Shown piece after piece: positions 47,868 through 57,797 of a DNA stretch of 64,000 bases. Location of the stretch: positions 2,269,001-2,333,000 of the forward strand of contig JACEVL010006403.1 of the NCBI GenBank assembly GCA_020284085.1, given 5' to 3'. The DNA comes from Aporrectodea caliginosa. Taxonomy: Eukaryota; Annelida; Clitellata; Crassiclitellata; Lumbricidae. The notes under the pieces are model-generated. The model was not told where the DNA came from. It did no database searches and was given only the letters and a program-made list of their open reading frames with translations. The position numbers and the translations under genes are program-made. The stretch's first letter is position 1. The number at the start of each line of letters is the position of its first letter.

Positions 47868-47934
47868 ACTAAGAAAGAAAAGAGTTGGTGACAAGCTTTG
47901 TCAGCTTCGAGTGGTCTCTCGCTCTCTCGCTCTC

Positions 47935-49026
47935 TCTCTCTCATGATGCAGTTGTGGTCCTTGTTCATGCCTTTGTCACTAGTCGAATTGACCACTGTTC
48001 CTCACTACTTGCTGGCCTTCCCCTTAGTAGAGCGGCTTGGTGAAAAATTGCTCACTTAAAGACAGAAGCATGAAATTTGGTACACGGTAGCAACATACCG
48101 TGAGAAAAATATTTGGCTATAGGGCCATCGCAGATTTGCTCCCTGGCGCCAATGGCAGCCATTTTTCAAAATGGCCGACCGAAGTTGAGATTTTCCAAGA
48201 GATATTGAAAAATCTCGTTTTGATCGGCCATTTTGGAAAATGGCTGCCAATCTCGTGTAGATAAGTGTTTGCAATTGGTTCTATTGGAATCCTTGTCCCT
48301 AAGTATGTATGTTTAGACACCAGGATTACGATTCTAAGTGAATTAGAAGCTGAGATATTGGAAAATCTCAACTTCGGTCGGCCATTTTGAAAAATGGCTG
48401 CCATTGGCGCCAGGGAGCAAATCTGCGATGGCCCTATAGCCAAAAAATTTTCTCATGGTATGTTGCTACCGTGTACCAAATTTCATGCTTCTGTCTTTCA
48501 GTGAACAATTCTGCCATATTTTGCACCAGGCCGCCCCACTACCTTGGTGTTTTGGGGCGACTAGATCGGCTACGCTCGGCTGCTCGGCTTATTAAGTACT
48601 CTCCTGTTTCTGCATACATGCGTGATGTGTTGCATTGGCTGCCTGTGTCTCAGCGTATCTCATATCGCATTGCTGCTCTTGTTTCTCGTTGTGTTCTTGG
48701 CTGCGCTCCATCTTACTTGCGTGATCTTTGCCGCCCAGTGTCTGATGTTCCAGCGCGTCGGGTGCTTCGCTCTGCGACGAGGGGTGAGTTCCTTGTTCCA
48801 CGGACTCGCTTGGCTATTAGGCAGCGCCGTGCTTTCTCGGTTGTTGGCCCTTCCATTTGGAATGACCTACCACTTAAGCTCCGTTTTTTACTTGTAACCC
48901 ATCTGACAGGGTTCTACAAGTCCCTCAAGTCTTTTTTTCTTTAGTCGTGGCTGGGCCGGGAGCGCTCCTGAGTAGTTTCTTAAAGATGCGCTATATAAAT
49001 GCTCTGAATGAATGAATGAATGAATA
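47935..49026 (+). pseudogene. L2-like LINE 3' half, interrupted by a foldback MITE
   Basis: The reading begins VLVHAFVTSRIDHCSSLLAG (47950-48030) and is broken by the foldback at 48039-48527. It resumes with LRSAARLIKYSPVSAY, LHWLPVSQRISYRIAALVSR, PARRVLRSATRGEFLVPRTR, AFSVVGPSIWNDLPLKLR and FYKSLKSFFL-stop near 48944. The 3' UTR reads ggctgggccgggagcgctcc and ends in gcgctatataaatgctctg followed by (AATG)n. TGAA-type tails are usual for L2-clade LINEs. 5' truncated. Confidence 0.88.
48039..48527. mobile_element. foldback MITE, ~170-bp arms
   Basis: Long arms are nearly perfect reverse complements: left cagaagcatgaaatttggta, gctatagggccatcgcag, ggcgccaatggcagcc; right the same in inverse order. 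It interrupts an otherwise continuous LINE reading frame, which fixes its boundaries to within a few bases (ggtg...cacc). The central ~150 bases are unpaired and non-coding. Confidence 0.85.
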
Positions 49027-49424
49027 AATTATAGCAATAATACTAACAATGCCAACAACAATAACAATAACAATAACAATAACAATAACATTAGCATTAA
49101 CAATAGCAACAATAAAAGGAAGTGCAATGGGAAATAACGAAAATGGTAGTGGGGGTAACAGTGTACTGTAGGTTGCGAAGTATAGTGGGGGTACGAGAGG
49201 GGTGCTAAATGCGTCACACTTCAAATGGTTCTATATATAGGCGTGTAATTGTAAAATTCCAGTAGAACTGCATGTAGGAGAATCTGAACGTGTAAAACCA
49301 TGGGTCAATTTGGTGAGGTCAGTTGATGATTGGCACATTATGCCCCTCGGCATTTACTTCAGATAAGGTGATCGTCTATACCCCGGGCTTTCAAGACGTC
49401 GGCCGACCCACACATAATTAAGCA
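49027..49424. repeat. (AATAAC)n-like tract and flanking unassigned DNA
   Basis: 49040-49100 is a loose array of aataac/aacaat words. The rest to 49424 has no recognisable feature. Confidence 0.55.
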
Positions 49425-49457
49425 CACACATATATATATATATATATATAGCCTAAT

Positions 49458-49489
<32 letters not shown>

Positions 49490-49535
49490 GTGTATATAAT
49501 ACTGTATATATACATATGTATATATATATATATAC
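49425..49535. repeat. (TA)n microsatellite
   Basis: Two TA tracts separated by gcctaataca, followed by TA-rich degenerate sequence. A second, shorter TA-rich tract lies at 50030-50090. Confidence 0.9.
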
Positions 49536-50097
49536 ACAGGACGACTTCCAATATAATTATATACATGTAGCCTATATGTGGCCTTAATAATATCTAGATA
49601 TATAGCCTAATGTAGATATAAGATTACATGTGTAGGGTATGTTACATTATATATGTATTATGTACGATTCTACAATGTAACGGTATATGGCCTACATAAC
49701 AGCCGTTCTTATTCGAGTATTAGGCTATAGCCAGTGCCATGCAGGGGGCCATTTATGTGCATGGCTTTGGGAGGGGTATGTCTGCCGCAGTTTTAGCGAT
49801 ATAATTATATGAAAATGAAAATCTTGTCATTTTGATAAGAAATTATTTATATGAGTTTGAGTATCTTCTGTAATTCGGACAAGTTTTGACATCAGGCATC
49901 CGATTACACCCTGCATGAACCTCTGTTCCGATATCCGTACATTTCTCTACCTTAATTCGTATTGCCTGGTCATTACCCTGACTTTTGGTTAGCTTCCTAT
50001 ATATGCGTGTATGCTACATATAAAGTGCATATATATATATATTTATATATATAGGTATATATATAGGTATATATATACACGCCTATATATTTGTCAT
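49536..50097. other. no gene recognised
   Basis: AT-rich DNA with scattered TA repeats and TAGGCCTA-related words. Confidence 0.4.
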
Positions 50098-50385
50098 CTC
50101 TGTCTGTCTGTCTGTCTGTCTGCCTGTCTGTCTGACAGACAAGTCAGACAGACAGACAGACTGTTTGACAGACAGACAGACAGATAGACATTCTGTCTGT
50201 CTGTCTGTCTGTCTATCTGTCTGTCTGTATACGTATACATGTCGGTCTGTTTATCTGTATATATGTCTGTCTATCTGGTTCTCTACCTGTCTGTCTGTTT
50301 CTCTACCTGTCTGTCTGTTTCTCTACCTGTCAGTCTGTAGATGATGTTTGTCTGTCTATCTGTCTATCTGTCTGTCCCAGTATTT
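50098..50385. repeat. (TCTG)n/(CAGA)n microsatellite with strand switches
   Basis: A (TCTG)n tract to about 50131 is followed by (CAGA)n to about 50188, then (TCTG)n again. The array is self-complementary and could form a cruciform. Degenerate TCTG/TCTA words continue to 50385. Confidence 0.92.
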
Positions 50386-50754
50386 AATGAGGCATATTAT
50401 AGACGTATACACGTCCAGGTAGGTGCGTGCTCCGTCATCTGTCATTATACTTCTGTGTCATGCTGTCATCACATAAGATCATCATAGGCAGAAGCTATTA
50501 ATAATCCTTTATCTTAATTCTCCGTAGGGGTTTAACTTGTAGGACTCATAGTTTGAAGACACACTTTCGAACTCATTTCCCCCACTGACCTCGACTATGC
50601 ACCCGACCTAAGAAGACTGGAGCCCTGCTGTCGAGCCACACCTATGCAGTGAATGCGGCTGATGGTTGTGCACGGGGTCATCTCATGGCGTTCTGGCTAT
50701 AGTGGTTATATTTAGCGATGACGAGAAGAATTACGATTACGAGATGTTGATGTT
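50386..50754. other. no gene recognised
   Basis: Unique DNA; no supportable feature. Confidence 0.4.
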
Positions 50755-50962
<208 letters not shown>

Positions 50963-51029
50963 TTCAAGTGCAAACGACCGCATAGTGTCACCACTTATTC
51001 ATTACAGTAATAACCATCGGACATTAATT

Positions 51030-51067
51030 TTATGCATTGTAAACACTAAAGTGTTTACAATGCATAA
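51030..51067. promoter_or_regulatory. near-perfect palindrome holding two forkhead-type sites
   Basis: Two 18-base arms, ttatgcattgtaaacact and its exact reverse complement, are separated by two A residues. Each arm contains TGTAAACA, the forkhead (FOX) consensus, facing inward. It could be a regulatory inverted site or a hairpin of mobile origin. Confidence 0.45.
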
Positions 51068-51299
51068 GTCTGTAAGTTTTCACAAATAGAAGACAAGAAG
51101 ACAATAATAATTAACTGTAGATCTAAATTTGATGAATGGAATATTAGAGCAGATGGGAATTAGTATAATTAAACAATGACTAAGATGTGCAATTAATTAT
51201 TAATTATCTTCCTACTCAAAGGGCGCATAATTATGAATCAGAACTTGCACCGAATGGAGTAGGCTAGATATGAGGACAGGGAAGTCGTACTCTTCCTCC

Positions 51300-51604
51300 G
51301 TCACTTCCACCATGACCTTCCGCCCCCGACTAACCCCTCCGCCCACTCATCCTTTACCGCGCATGCGCAGCCAACGTGCATCCGGTCAAGCGAGTCCATG
51401 CGGGCAGTTCCAATCGAGTGACTAACGTACGTTCGAAGAAGATGACCTCTCACTGCAGCCGCCAGTGAGTGGGCGGCCGAATCCACCCCCCCCCCGCTGC
51501 ACCCGTCTGCTAACCGTTGCTTTGACAACAGCGCCCGGTGTGGTCACTATAAATGGCGCCAAGATCATGGACGAACTTCCGAAGGACGAAACTCCGGGCG
51601 TACG
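51300..51604 (+). promoter_or_regulatory. candidate NRF1-type promoter and first exon
   Basis: A GC-rich island in AT-rich surroundings contains the NRF1 palindrome GCGCATGCGC (51359-51368) and a TATAAA-like word at 51548-51553. An ATG at 51567 in fair context opens 12 codons (MDELPKDETPGV) and then meets CG|GTAACG, a usable splice donor at 51604/51605; without splicing a stop follows at once. No downstream exon in frame was found. Joined to the acceptor at 57459, the frame would end quickly, so it might be an upstream ORF of the BAK-like gene. All of this is inference. Confidence 0.3.
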
Positions 51605-52084
51605 GTAACGACAAGACTAGTGAGGATAAACATTCTAAAGAAACACGGATCCATCTTACGATTATAAGGTCAGTTCAAGAATATGCTAACTATGGATAGA
51701 GTTTAGTCACTGGCGACTCTTCTATAGTTACCTGAGCAATGTTTGCTTATCGACTAATGATATTAGGCCTATGCTCTTACTGACATTTAACATCGTGAGG
51801 TTAGCGCGGCGTGCACCTCTGGACTTTGTAAGGGGGCGTTATCAAATTTCAATTCTACTGTAGGCCTATTATATTATTATTTTACTGTATTGTAAAAATT
51901 GTATTGTATTACTGTATCGTATTAGTCTTGGAGAAATTCTAAATGAGGTAGAGTTAACGGCAAACTTCTAGTCCGTGATTTATACTTATGACATTATAAG
52001 ACAATGCATGAGTTTTGAACTTAGAAGACAGTAGGCCCAGGCTACAGCAGACTGACCTCCCACAGAGTCCCGCTTAAGCTCAGG
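51605..52084. other. no gene recognised
   Basis: AT-rich DNA with TAGGCCTAT at about 51764 and 51863. Confidence 0.4.
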
Positions 52085-52285
52085 TCTTAGTTACTTATGA
52101 GCCATTCGACAGGGTTCTACAAGTCTCTCAAGTCTTTTTTCTTTAGTCGTGGCTGGGCCGGGAGCGCTCCTGAGTAGCTTCTTGAAAGGACGCTATATGA
52201 ATGCTCTGAGTGAGTGAATGAATGAATGAATGAATGAATGAACGAACTAACGAATGAATGAATAAATAAATAAATAAATTAATTA
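52085..52285 (+). repeat. LINE 3' end, same family as 47935-49026
   Basis: Matches the last ~130 bases of the LINE: gacagggttctacaagtctc, tttagtcgtggctgggccgg, gagcgctcctgagtag and cgctatatgaatgctctgag. It then runs into a long (AATG)n, (AATA)n and (TTAA)n tail. A severely 5'-truncated insertion. Confidence 0.9.
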
Positions 52286-54430
52286 ATTAATTAATGTGTA
52301 GGCCTATAATTTTGTCTGTTGAGGTAGAAGACGGTCTAGTAAACATATTTTCATCGTATTTCGGGCTATTTGAGCTCTCAACTTGAAACGCGGAGTTAAC
52401 AGGCTTGATTGACTAACTGGTACAATTCTCTGGTTTAAAAAGTCTTGGAATCTTTTGGGACGATTTGTCTTGGCTTCCTCTCCAAAGCGGAGTTGAGTAA
52501 AACTTTGATTATCGTACCCAACACTTTTGCTACATAGGCTATGCCCTACTGTTCTCTTTTGGACGAAAGTGCATCAAATGTTGTCTCGCTCTAGAACTGG
52601 TACCACTGGTACCACCATTTAGGCTATGTAGCGCCATAAATTTAACAGATTTTAAAGCTAAACCGTCATCTGCTTCCCAGAAGAATGTTTTACGAAAGCG
52701 CTATTACCGGTATCCTTTAAGTAGGCCTACTTAATTATATAGGTCTACATAGGCTATAATTATATTTATTTCTGGTTGCATCTTGGGCCTACATATTATG
52801 TGATCAGTATATGTCCAAGAAATTGTTGATTCATAACCTACTGTAATAGGATAAGCCTAGGCCTGTACGTGGACGCAATTAGCAGAAAGCAATTATAAGA
52901 CTGGCGCGTGTCTTAGTCACGGCCCGTATACCATACAACATAACGTAACTAATTATAGGCCTACCTATCATAGCATAGCATGGCAAAACATAACTGGAAC
53001 GGGAGATGGTTGAATCGTAATACGCTATATATATATAGCACGAAGATCAAAAGAACGCGGGTTCGATACCCGCTATAGCCCCATAAGGTTGACTCAGCCT
53101 TCCACTCCCTAGAGGCGACTGTAAAATGAACAGTAGGACAGATGTGCGCCTTTCCATTGGCTGTCATACAATAAAATAAGACTCCTGTTAAACTTAATTG
53201 TTATCATCTGTTACTATAGCCTATAGGGCCTACGCCTACATCATATAATCTTACTGCGTAAGCAGCCATTGCTCTCTAGGTTCATCTTAGAAGCTGTGCT
53301 GCGATGGTGTCCGTGTTTGAGACAATGATATTTTATTATCACCCAAACTATTCCACTGAACACTTTTTGCCCAACTGTTCCTTAAATTCGGTTTCTAGGA
53401 TACGGGGCAATGGAAGGGGAAGAGGGGAGGGGACAGGGAGCAGATGGGAAGGGAGAGAAGGGGTTGTGCAGTTCTAGAAATTCCTTTAAAAGCCTTGAAA
53501 GCAAGGAATTTAAGATCAAAATATGAGTCAGGCACTCAGCAGCGATATGGCTGACGCGCATCACAATTAAGCAGGTAGGCATAGCATTATATAATTATAG
53601 ACACCAATTGAGGCGTCATCTAATCAGACGTCGAACTTTGAATTCTGTAGCCTATAAGCCTCTTATAGGTGTTCACGTGGACTATGGCTTTGCATGCATG
53701 TAAGCAATAATGATCGCTGTTTTGTCGTAATAAATAGCACGAATGTTTATCTATGAGCTATAGGATCGTAATTGCTATAGAATGCAAAGAATTTCCGTTT
53801 AAATATTCAAGAATTGGTCTCCAGCATTTCTTGTAGACTATGCTTAATCGTATAATACTGAAGCAAAACGAATGCTTATTAGCCTATTATGTCGGCCTAC
53901 AATTAGTTTAGGCAAGGTATAGGTCTAGGCCTAGTAGCCTAGCCTATCTGATGACAAAATCGAACTAAGTTTGTAGGCTTGTTCGGTGATTTCCAAGATA
54001 AGCCTAAAGTCAGCATGGGCTGCATGGCTGCAGCGTTGCAGACAATCACTTAAAATATTAAACGATCCTAGCGCGATCTAGCATTGACCGATTGGAAGGG
54101 AAATGAAAGAGCCATAAAAGCTGGCGTAGGCCTGCCTTATTCATGATTTAATAGGCCTGTTCCTGGAAAGCAGTTTATTCGTGCAAATATAGGCCTGTGG
54201 TCTGAGGCTGTGGATGACCTTTAAAATACAGTTGCATATCCTTGGACACATAACCGAAACAAGTCAGTTATAAGGTAAGAACAATTACCTTAAATCGAGT
54301 TATTTATAATATACAAAACTTAGTCTGAAACATAATACGTTTAAAAACATTATGCATAGATCGAGGGTATCTATACGATCATGCAGTTGTCAATCACAAT
54401 CACTTAACCACGCCTACTCCCAGGGGGCAT
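52286..54430. other. no gene; TAGGCCTA-rich DNA
   Basis: No coding exon recognised. A tRNA T-arm-like word gcgggttcgatacccgc lies near 53057-53073 without a matching acceptor stem, so it is at most a SINE scrap. TAGGCCTA and relatives are unusually frequent, especially 53880-54190. Confidence 0.45.
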
Positions 54431-54434
54431 TGCT

Positions 54435-54450
54435 ACTTCCGGTTTATAAA
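54435..54450 (+). promoter_or_regulatory. ETS site plus TATA box, candidate promoter
   Basis: ACTTCCGG (54435-54442, GABP/ETS consensus) is followed three bases later by TATAAA (54445-54450). It lies about 3.1 kb upstream of the BAK-like ATG and could drive a 5' untranslated exon of that gene; a CAG|GTAATC donor occurs near 54698. No transcript evidence. Confidence 0.3.
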
Positions 54451-54833
54451 ATGCGTGTGCTGAATAATTCTCTGTTTTGTGGAAAGCGTTTTTCGTGACA
54501 AGGACTTAATAAAATACCACAAAATTAATTTGCTTTTTTGCAGTTTATATGTACTGACTTTTGCGCTTGTATGTTTAGCGCATTTTGATTAGGGTTTGAG
54601 TGTGCGGATAGATCGAATTTAAGTCGTAGCTGGACTGACACAGACAGTCCTCAGTCGCCAGGTGCATGCTGCGTCTCTGGCGTTGTCCTCCAGGTCAGGT
54701 AATCAGTTCTAAGGACGTTTGAAGTACTTACGGACAATTTTTGGCAAACTTGTTGTATCGTGGGTTGAAGGATTATACAGTATCTTTGGGCATGCTGCGC
54801 GGGCGCCGGACGATACCATGTTTTCTAATGACG

Positions 54834-54905
54834 ACACTAACCCTGACCCTAACCGACCCTCACGACGCCTAATCTGACCCTAACCGATACTCACGACGCC
54901 AGTAA
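54834..54905. repeat. telomere-like block shared with the MITE at 28935
   Basis: Contains ctaaccctgaccctaaccg and ccctcacgacgcctaat, identical to the core of the 28935-29345 element over about 36 bases, then a diverged second round. No inverted repeats surround it here. Confidence 0.7.
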
Positions 54906-55554
54906 ACTTACGCTCTATATCCATCAGACCCCGATTCTATAAGCTTGCCCAATTTTTAGGCAGTCATTTTAATGGTTTATTAGTGGCATGAATTACTGTG
55001 TGTCTTTGGTTTATTTCTACCAAATAATGGCCCAATACAAATGATTTCTAACAAATTTAGTTTTGAAATACGATAAAATAAATTTCCGTGTGCAGGAGTT
55101 TGTAATAGTTTGATTTTACCACCAAGTTGTTAACAGAACAGGGGTTCTGAACTAGAAAATTGTGACGGAATTAGGTCCGCCATTGTTCATACTCTGTCAG
55201 TGCCAGTCCCAAGCCTGGAGAAAGGAGGAGGGCAATGCTAGTCTTTGTTATTAAACAGCAACTAACCAACTAGATCATTATGGAGCGTCTAGCAGAAATA
55301 TTGGCTATTCCTCGTTTTATGCAATTTAGATTATTCTGTGCACTACCCTTTGATAATTGTAGGAAACTTTATACAAACTGACTTTCTGTGACGATATACA
55401 ACAGCAACAATGCCACTGAGCATGTTTCTGTAGTTGATTACTTAATTGCTTTATAACAAACTCTTGTGGACAGCATATACTTACTCTTATTCTCATATAT
55501 ATTTATATCTTTGCAACTTGGACTAATATCAACCAAGAAGAGCTTCTCTCTTCA
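54906..55554. other. no gene recognised
   Basis: AT-rich DNA with a gtccgccattgttc word near 55170; nothing supportable. Confidence 0.4.
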
Positions 55555-55960
55555 TTCCAGACTGGTCCTGACTAACCTGGGAGTGCGTATAGACAGCAAA
55601 ATGTCCATGGGCAACTATGTGAACTTGATTTGCAGGTCATGCCCCTTACAGCTGCATCAGATTAAGTCAGTATGGCTAAACCTCTTGTTTAGTGCTGCAA
55701 TGCTCCTAATGCATTCCTTTATCCTGATGTAGTTGTACTGCTGCAATTCCATCCTTGCAGGTCTGCCAAAGTTCCAAATCCTTTGGCTTCAGACCTTACT
55801 GAACTGTACCACCTGGTTAATGGCACCTTAAACAAAATTCTCTCATATTTAAGAATATTCGAGTGGAAAGATTCAAATTCAAGACCTCGCTATTGGATCG
55901 GACTTTGGCTCTGCCCTGGTATATATTATATACAAGAGCTGTTTTTTACTGATTTTAATC
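55555..55960 (+). pseudogene. L2-like LINE remnant
   Basis: Frames read LTNLGVRIDSKMSMGNYVN, CRSCPLQLHQIKSV and, after a frameshift, MHSFILM...YCCNSILAGLP. These correspond to the LGV..D, CRSC and HAF...YCNSLL.GLP blocks of L2-like reverse transcriptase. Strongly decayed. Confidence 0.65.
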
Positions 55961-57458
55961 CAGGTGCATACTGTTAGTTTTATGGTGGCCCTTGTTACAT
56001 TCTCTGCTTGTGTTAAGACACACAAATCCCTTAGACAGCCACTTTAAAGCACTTAAATTGAGAGGTTCGTAAAGTGTTCTTTACAAAAGCTCATTAACAT
56101 GCAAATAAACATACGTTGGTATTTTAATGATGGTTGTGGCATAAAATTAAAACTACTAAAATAAAGTTGAAGATGATGGCCAATAAAGAAATTGTTGAAA
56201 TGGGTAAAACCAGTGTGCATCACATGTAGTTAGACAAGACTTGAGAAGTTGAGATTGATGAACCCACTTTACTGTGATCCTTGAAATAAGGTAATGCTTT
56301 CGCTTTCCCAGTGTGGTGTTTATTGATGTACTCAATAATGTGGATGCCTGCTTATAGTTTACATAAGTTGATGGCTGGCTCCTATTTTATGACAGTGAGA
56401 AACCCTTTACAGAGAATTGTGCTTAAGGAGTTTTGCAGAAACCAGGCACTTGTTTTTTTGTTGGGTTGAAATGATGCGATAATTATTAACCAATAGCAGT
56501 TTTGCGTTAAGTCCTCTTGACATTTTGTTACAAAGCTGTTGTGACATTCAGAGCAATTCATCATTTGCTTAAAAAATTGTCATCAAAATTTTTCAGATTT
56601 ATAGAGCGATAGAGTAGAAATAGAATATATTCTTTTTTGAAACCAGTTGCACACCACATTTTGGTGTACAAAAGCATACGAAGAACACTAAGCCATTCAG
56701 TCTGCCAGTTATGTCCCATATAAGCCCCACATGGATTATATTACCCGTTGAAAATGAACTTGATGCAGGGCATTAAACTAAATTGCTTCCTGGACATATG
56801 CTCGTGTCGATACGGACATCAGTGCAGATATTGATTAAGATGCTACTGCTGAATGGCCATTGGACAGTGTACCCACACCTCAGGGTCCCAGAGGACTGAT
56901 AAGTGGCTTAAACAAATCCCAGAAAAATGGAGTGAATGGACCAAAGAGGTATACTACAATCTCAAATGGCTTCTGAGTTGGCAATACCATTTACTTTTGA
57001 TACAAAATGCCAGACCATGAAAACTGATTGGATTCTCTGGAAGCCAGTGGCTTGGTTTATCAGAGTTATTGTGAGTTTAGCTTTGTTACATCTTGGACCC
57101 TTTTTGCTTAAATTTGCTAGTTTCAGTGGCTTTGGTATTACTAGTCTTTTAAATTGTCTGTATTTTCCATTACAGGCCACATTTTAGTCAGTCTTTGATG
57201 ACTTCATGTTTGCAGCTGAATCTAACATGCCTTTCTGTTTAGATAACCTCGCTGCTCTGAGTAGATCTCACAAGGTTGAAAATAATAGGATTGTATTACA
57301 ATGCCTGATCATTTGCTTTACAATCTTCAATTGTAGTTTTCCCTGGAATTTCCAGCTAACCATTCTGTCTTCATTCCATGTTGAATTTTCAGATATGTAA
57401 ATAATTTTAAGACAAGTTTCTTCAGTATATTTGACTTTTTCTGATTTCTTTCCGACAG
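55961..57458. other. upstream region of the BAK-like gene, no coding exon seen
   Basis: AT-rich DNA. A gaatatattcttttttgaaa retroelement-tail remnant lies near 56624. A pyrimidine tract ending tttctttccgacag (57445-57458) is a good splice acceptor for the exon that holds the BAK-like start codon. Confidence 0.5.
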
Positions 57459-57549
57459 GGTGTGAAATAACTGCTTCTGAATGTTAAAAACGAAGCCGTG
57501 GTTCTGATAAAGCGAATATCTAACATTATAAGCACCGATCGAATTCAGT
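57459..57549 (+). other. probable 5' UTR part of the BAK-like start exon
   Basis: Lies between the CAG acceptor at 57456-57458 and the ATG at 57550. It contains in-frame stops and no better ATG, consistent with untranslated leader. At least one upstream non-coding exon is implied; its position is unknown. Confidence 0.5.
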
Positions 57550-57797
57550 ATGGCGACTAATACACCGAATAATGGTGGAGATCGATTCGATCCACCAAAA
57601 ACTCCGTCTGTTGTGTTGAAGTCTAACGCAGAGGGTGGTGATCTGCAACCAGACACTGAGGAAAACGTCATTCGACAGACGGACAGTATATTCCGGAACT
57701 TTGTCGTTAATATGCAGAGCATAGAACGTAATTCGGAAGGAGCAGACAATACTCCTAACTGTCCAGAAATCACCGCCTTCACAGATCCTCCGTTGGC
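57550..57797 (+). CDS. BAK1: BAK-like Bcl-2 family protein, first coding exon
   Basis: BAK is a pro-apoptotic effector that oligomerises in the mitochondrial outer membrane and releases cytochrome c. This exon encodes residues 1-82 plus two bases of codon 83. After a disordered start (MATNTPNNGGD...), residues 36-60, DTEENVIRQTDSIFRNFVV, match helix alpha-1 of BAK, where mammals have a similar acidic EE...DTEEVFR segment. The exon ends TTGGC|GTAAGA, a strong donor in phase 2. The next exon at 63395 supplies the BH3 motif in phase, which confirms both the frame and the gene identity. BH1, BH2 and the membrane anchor must lie beyond the window. A minus-strand frame over the same bases (57327-57782) is a shadow. 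Confidence 0.88.

Noticed and set aside
53040..53080. tRNA gene
   Set aside because: Only a T-arm-like hairpin is present; no matching acceptor, D or anticodon arms.
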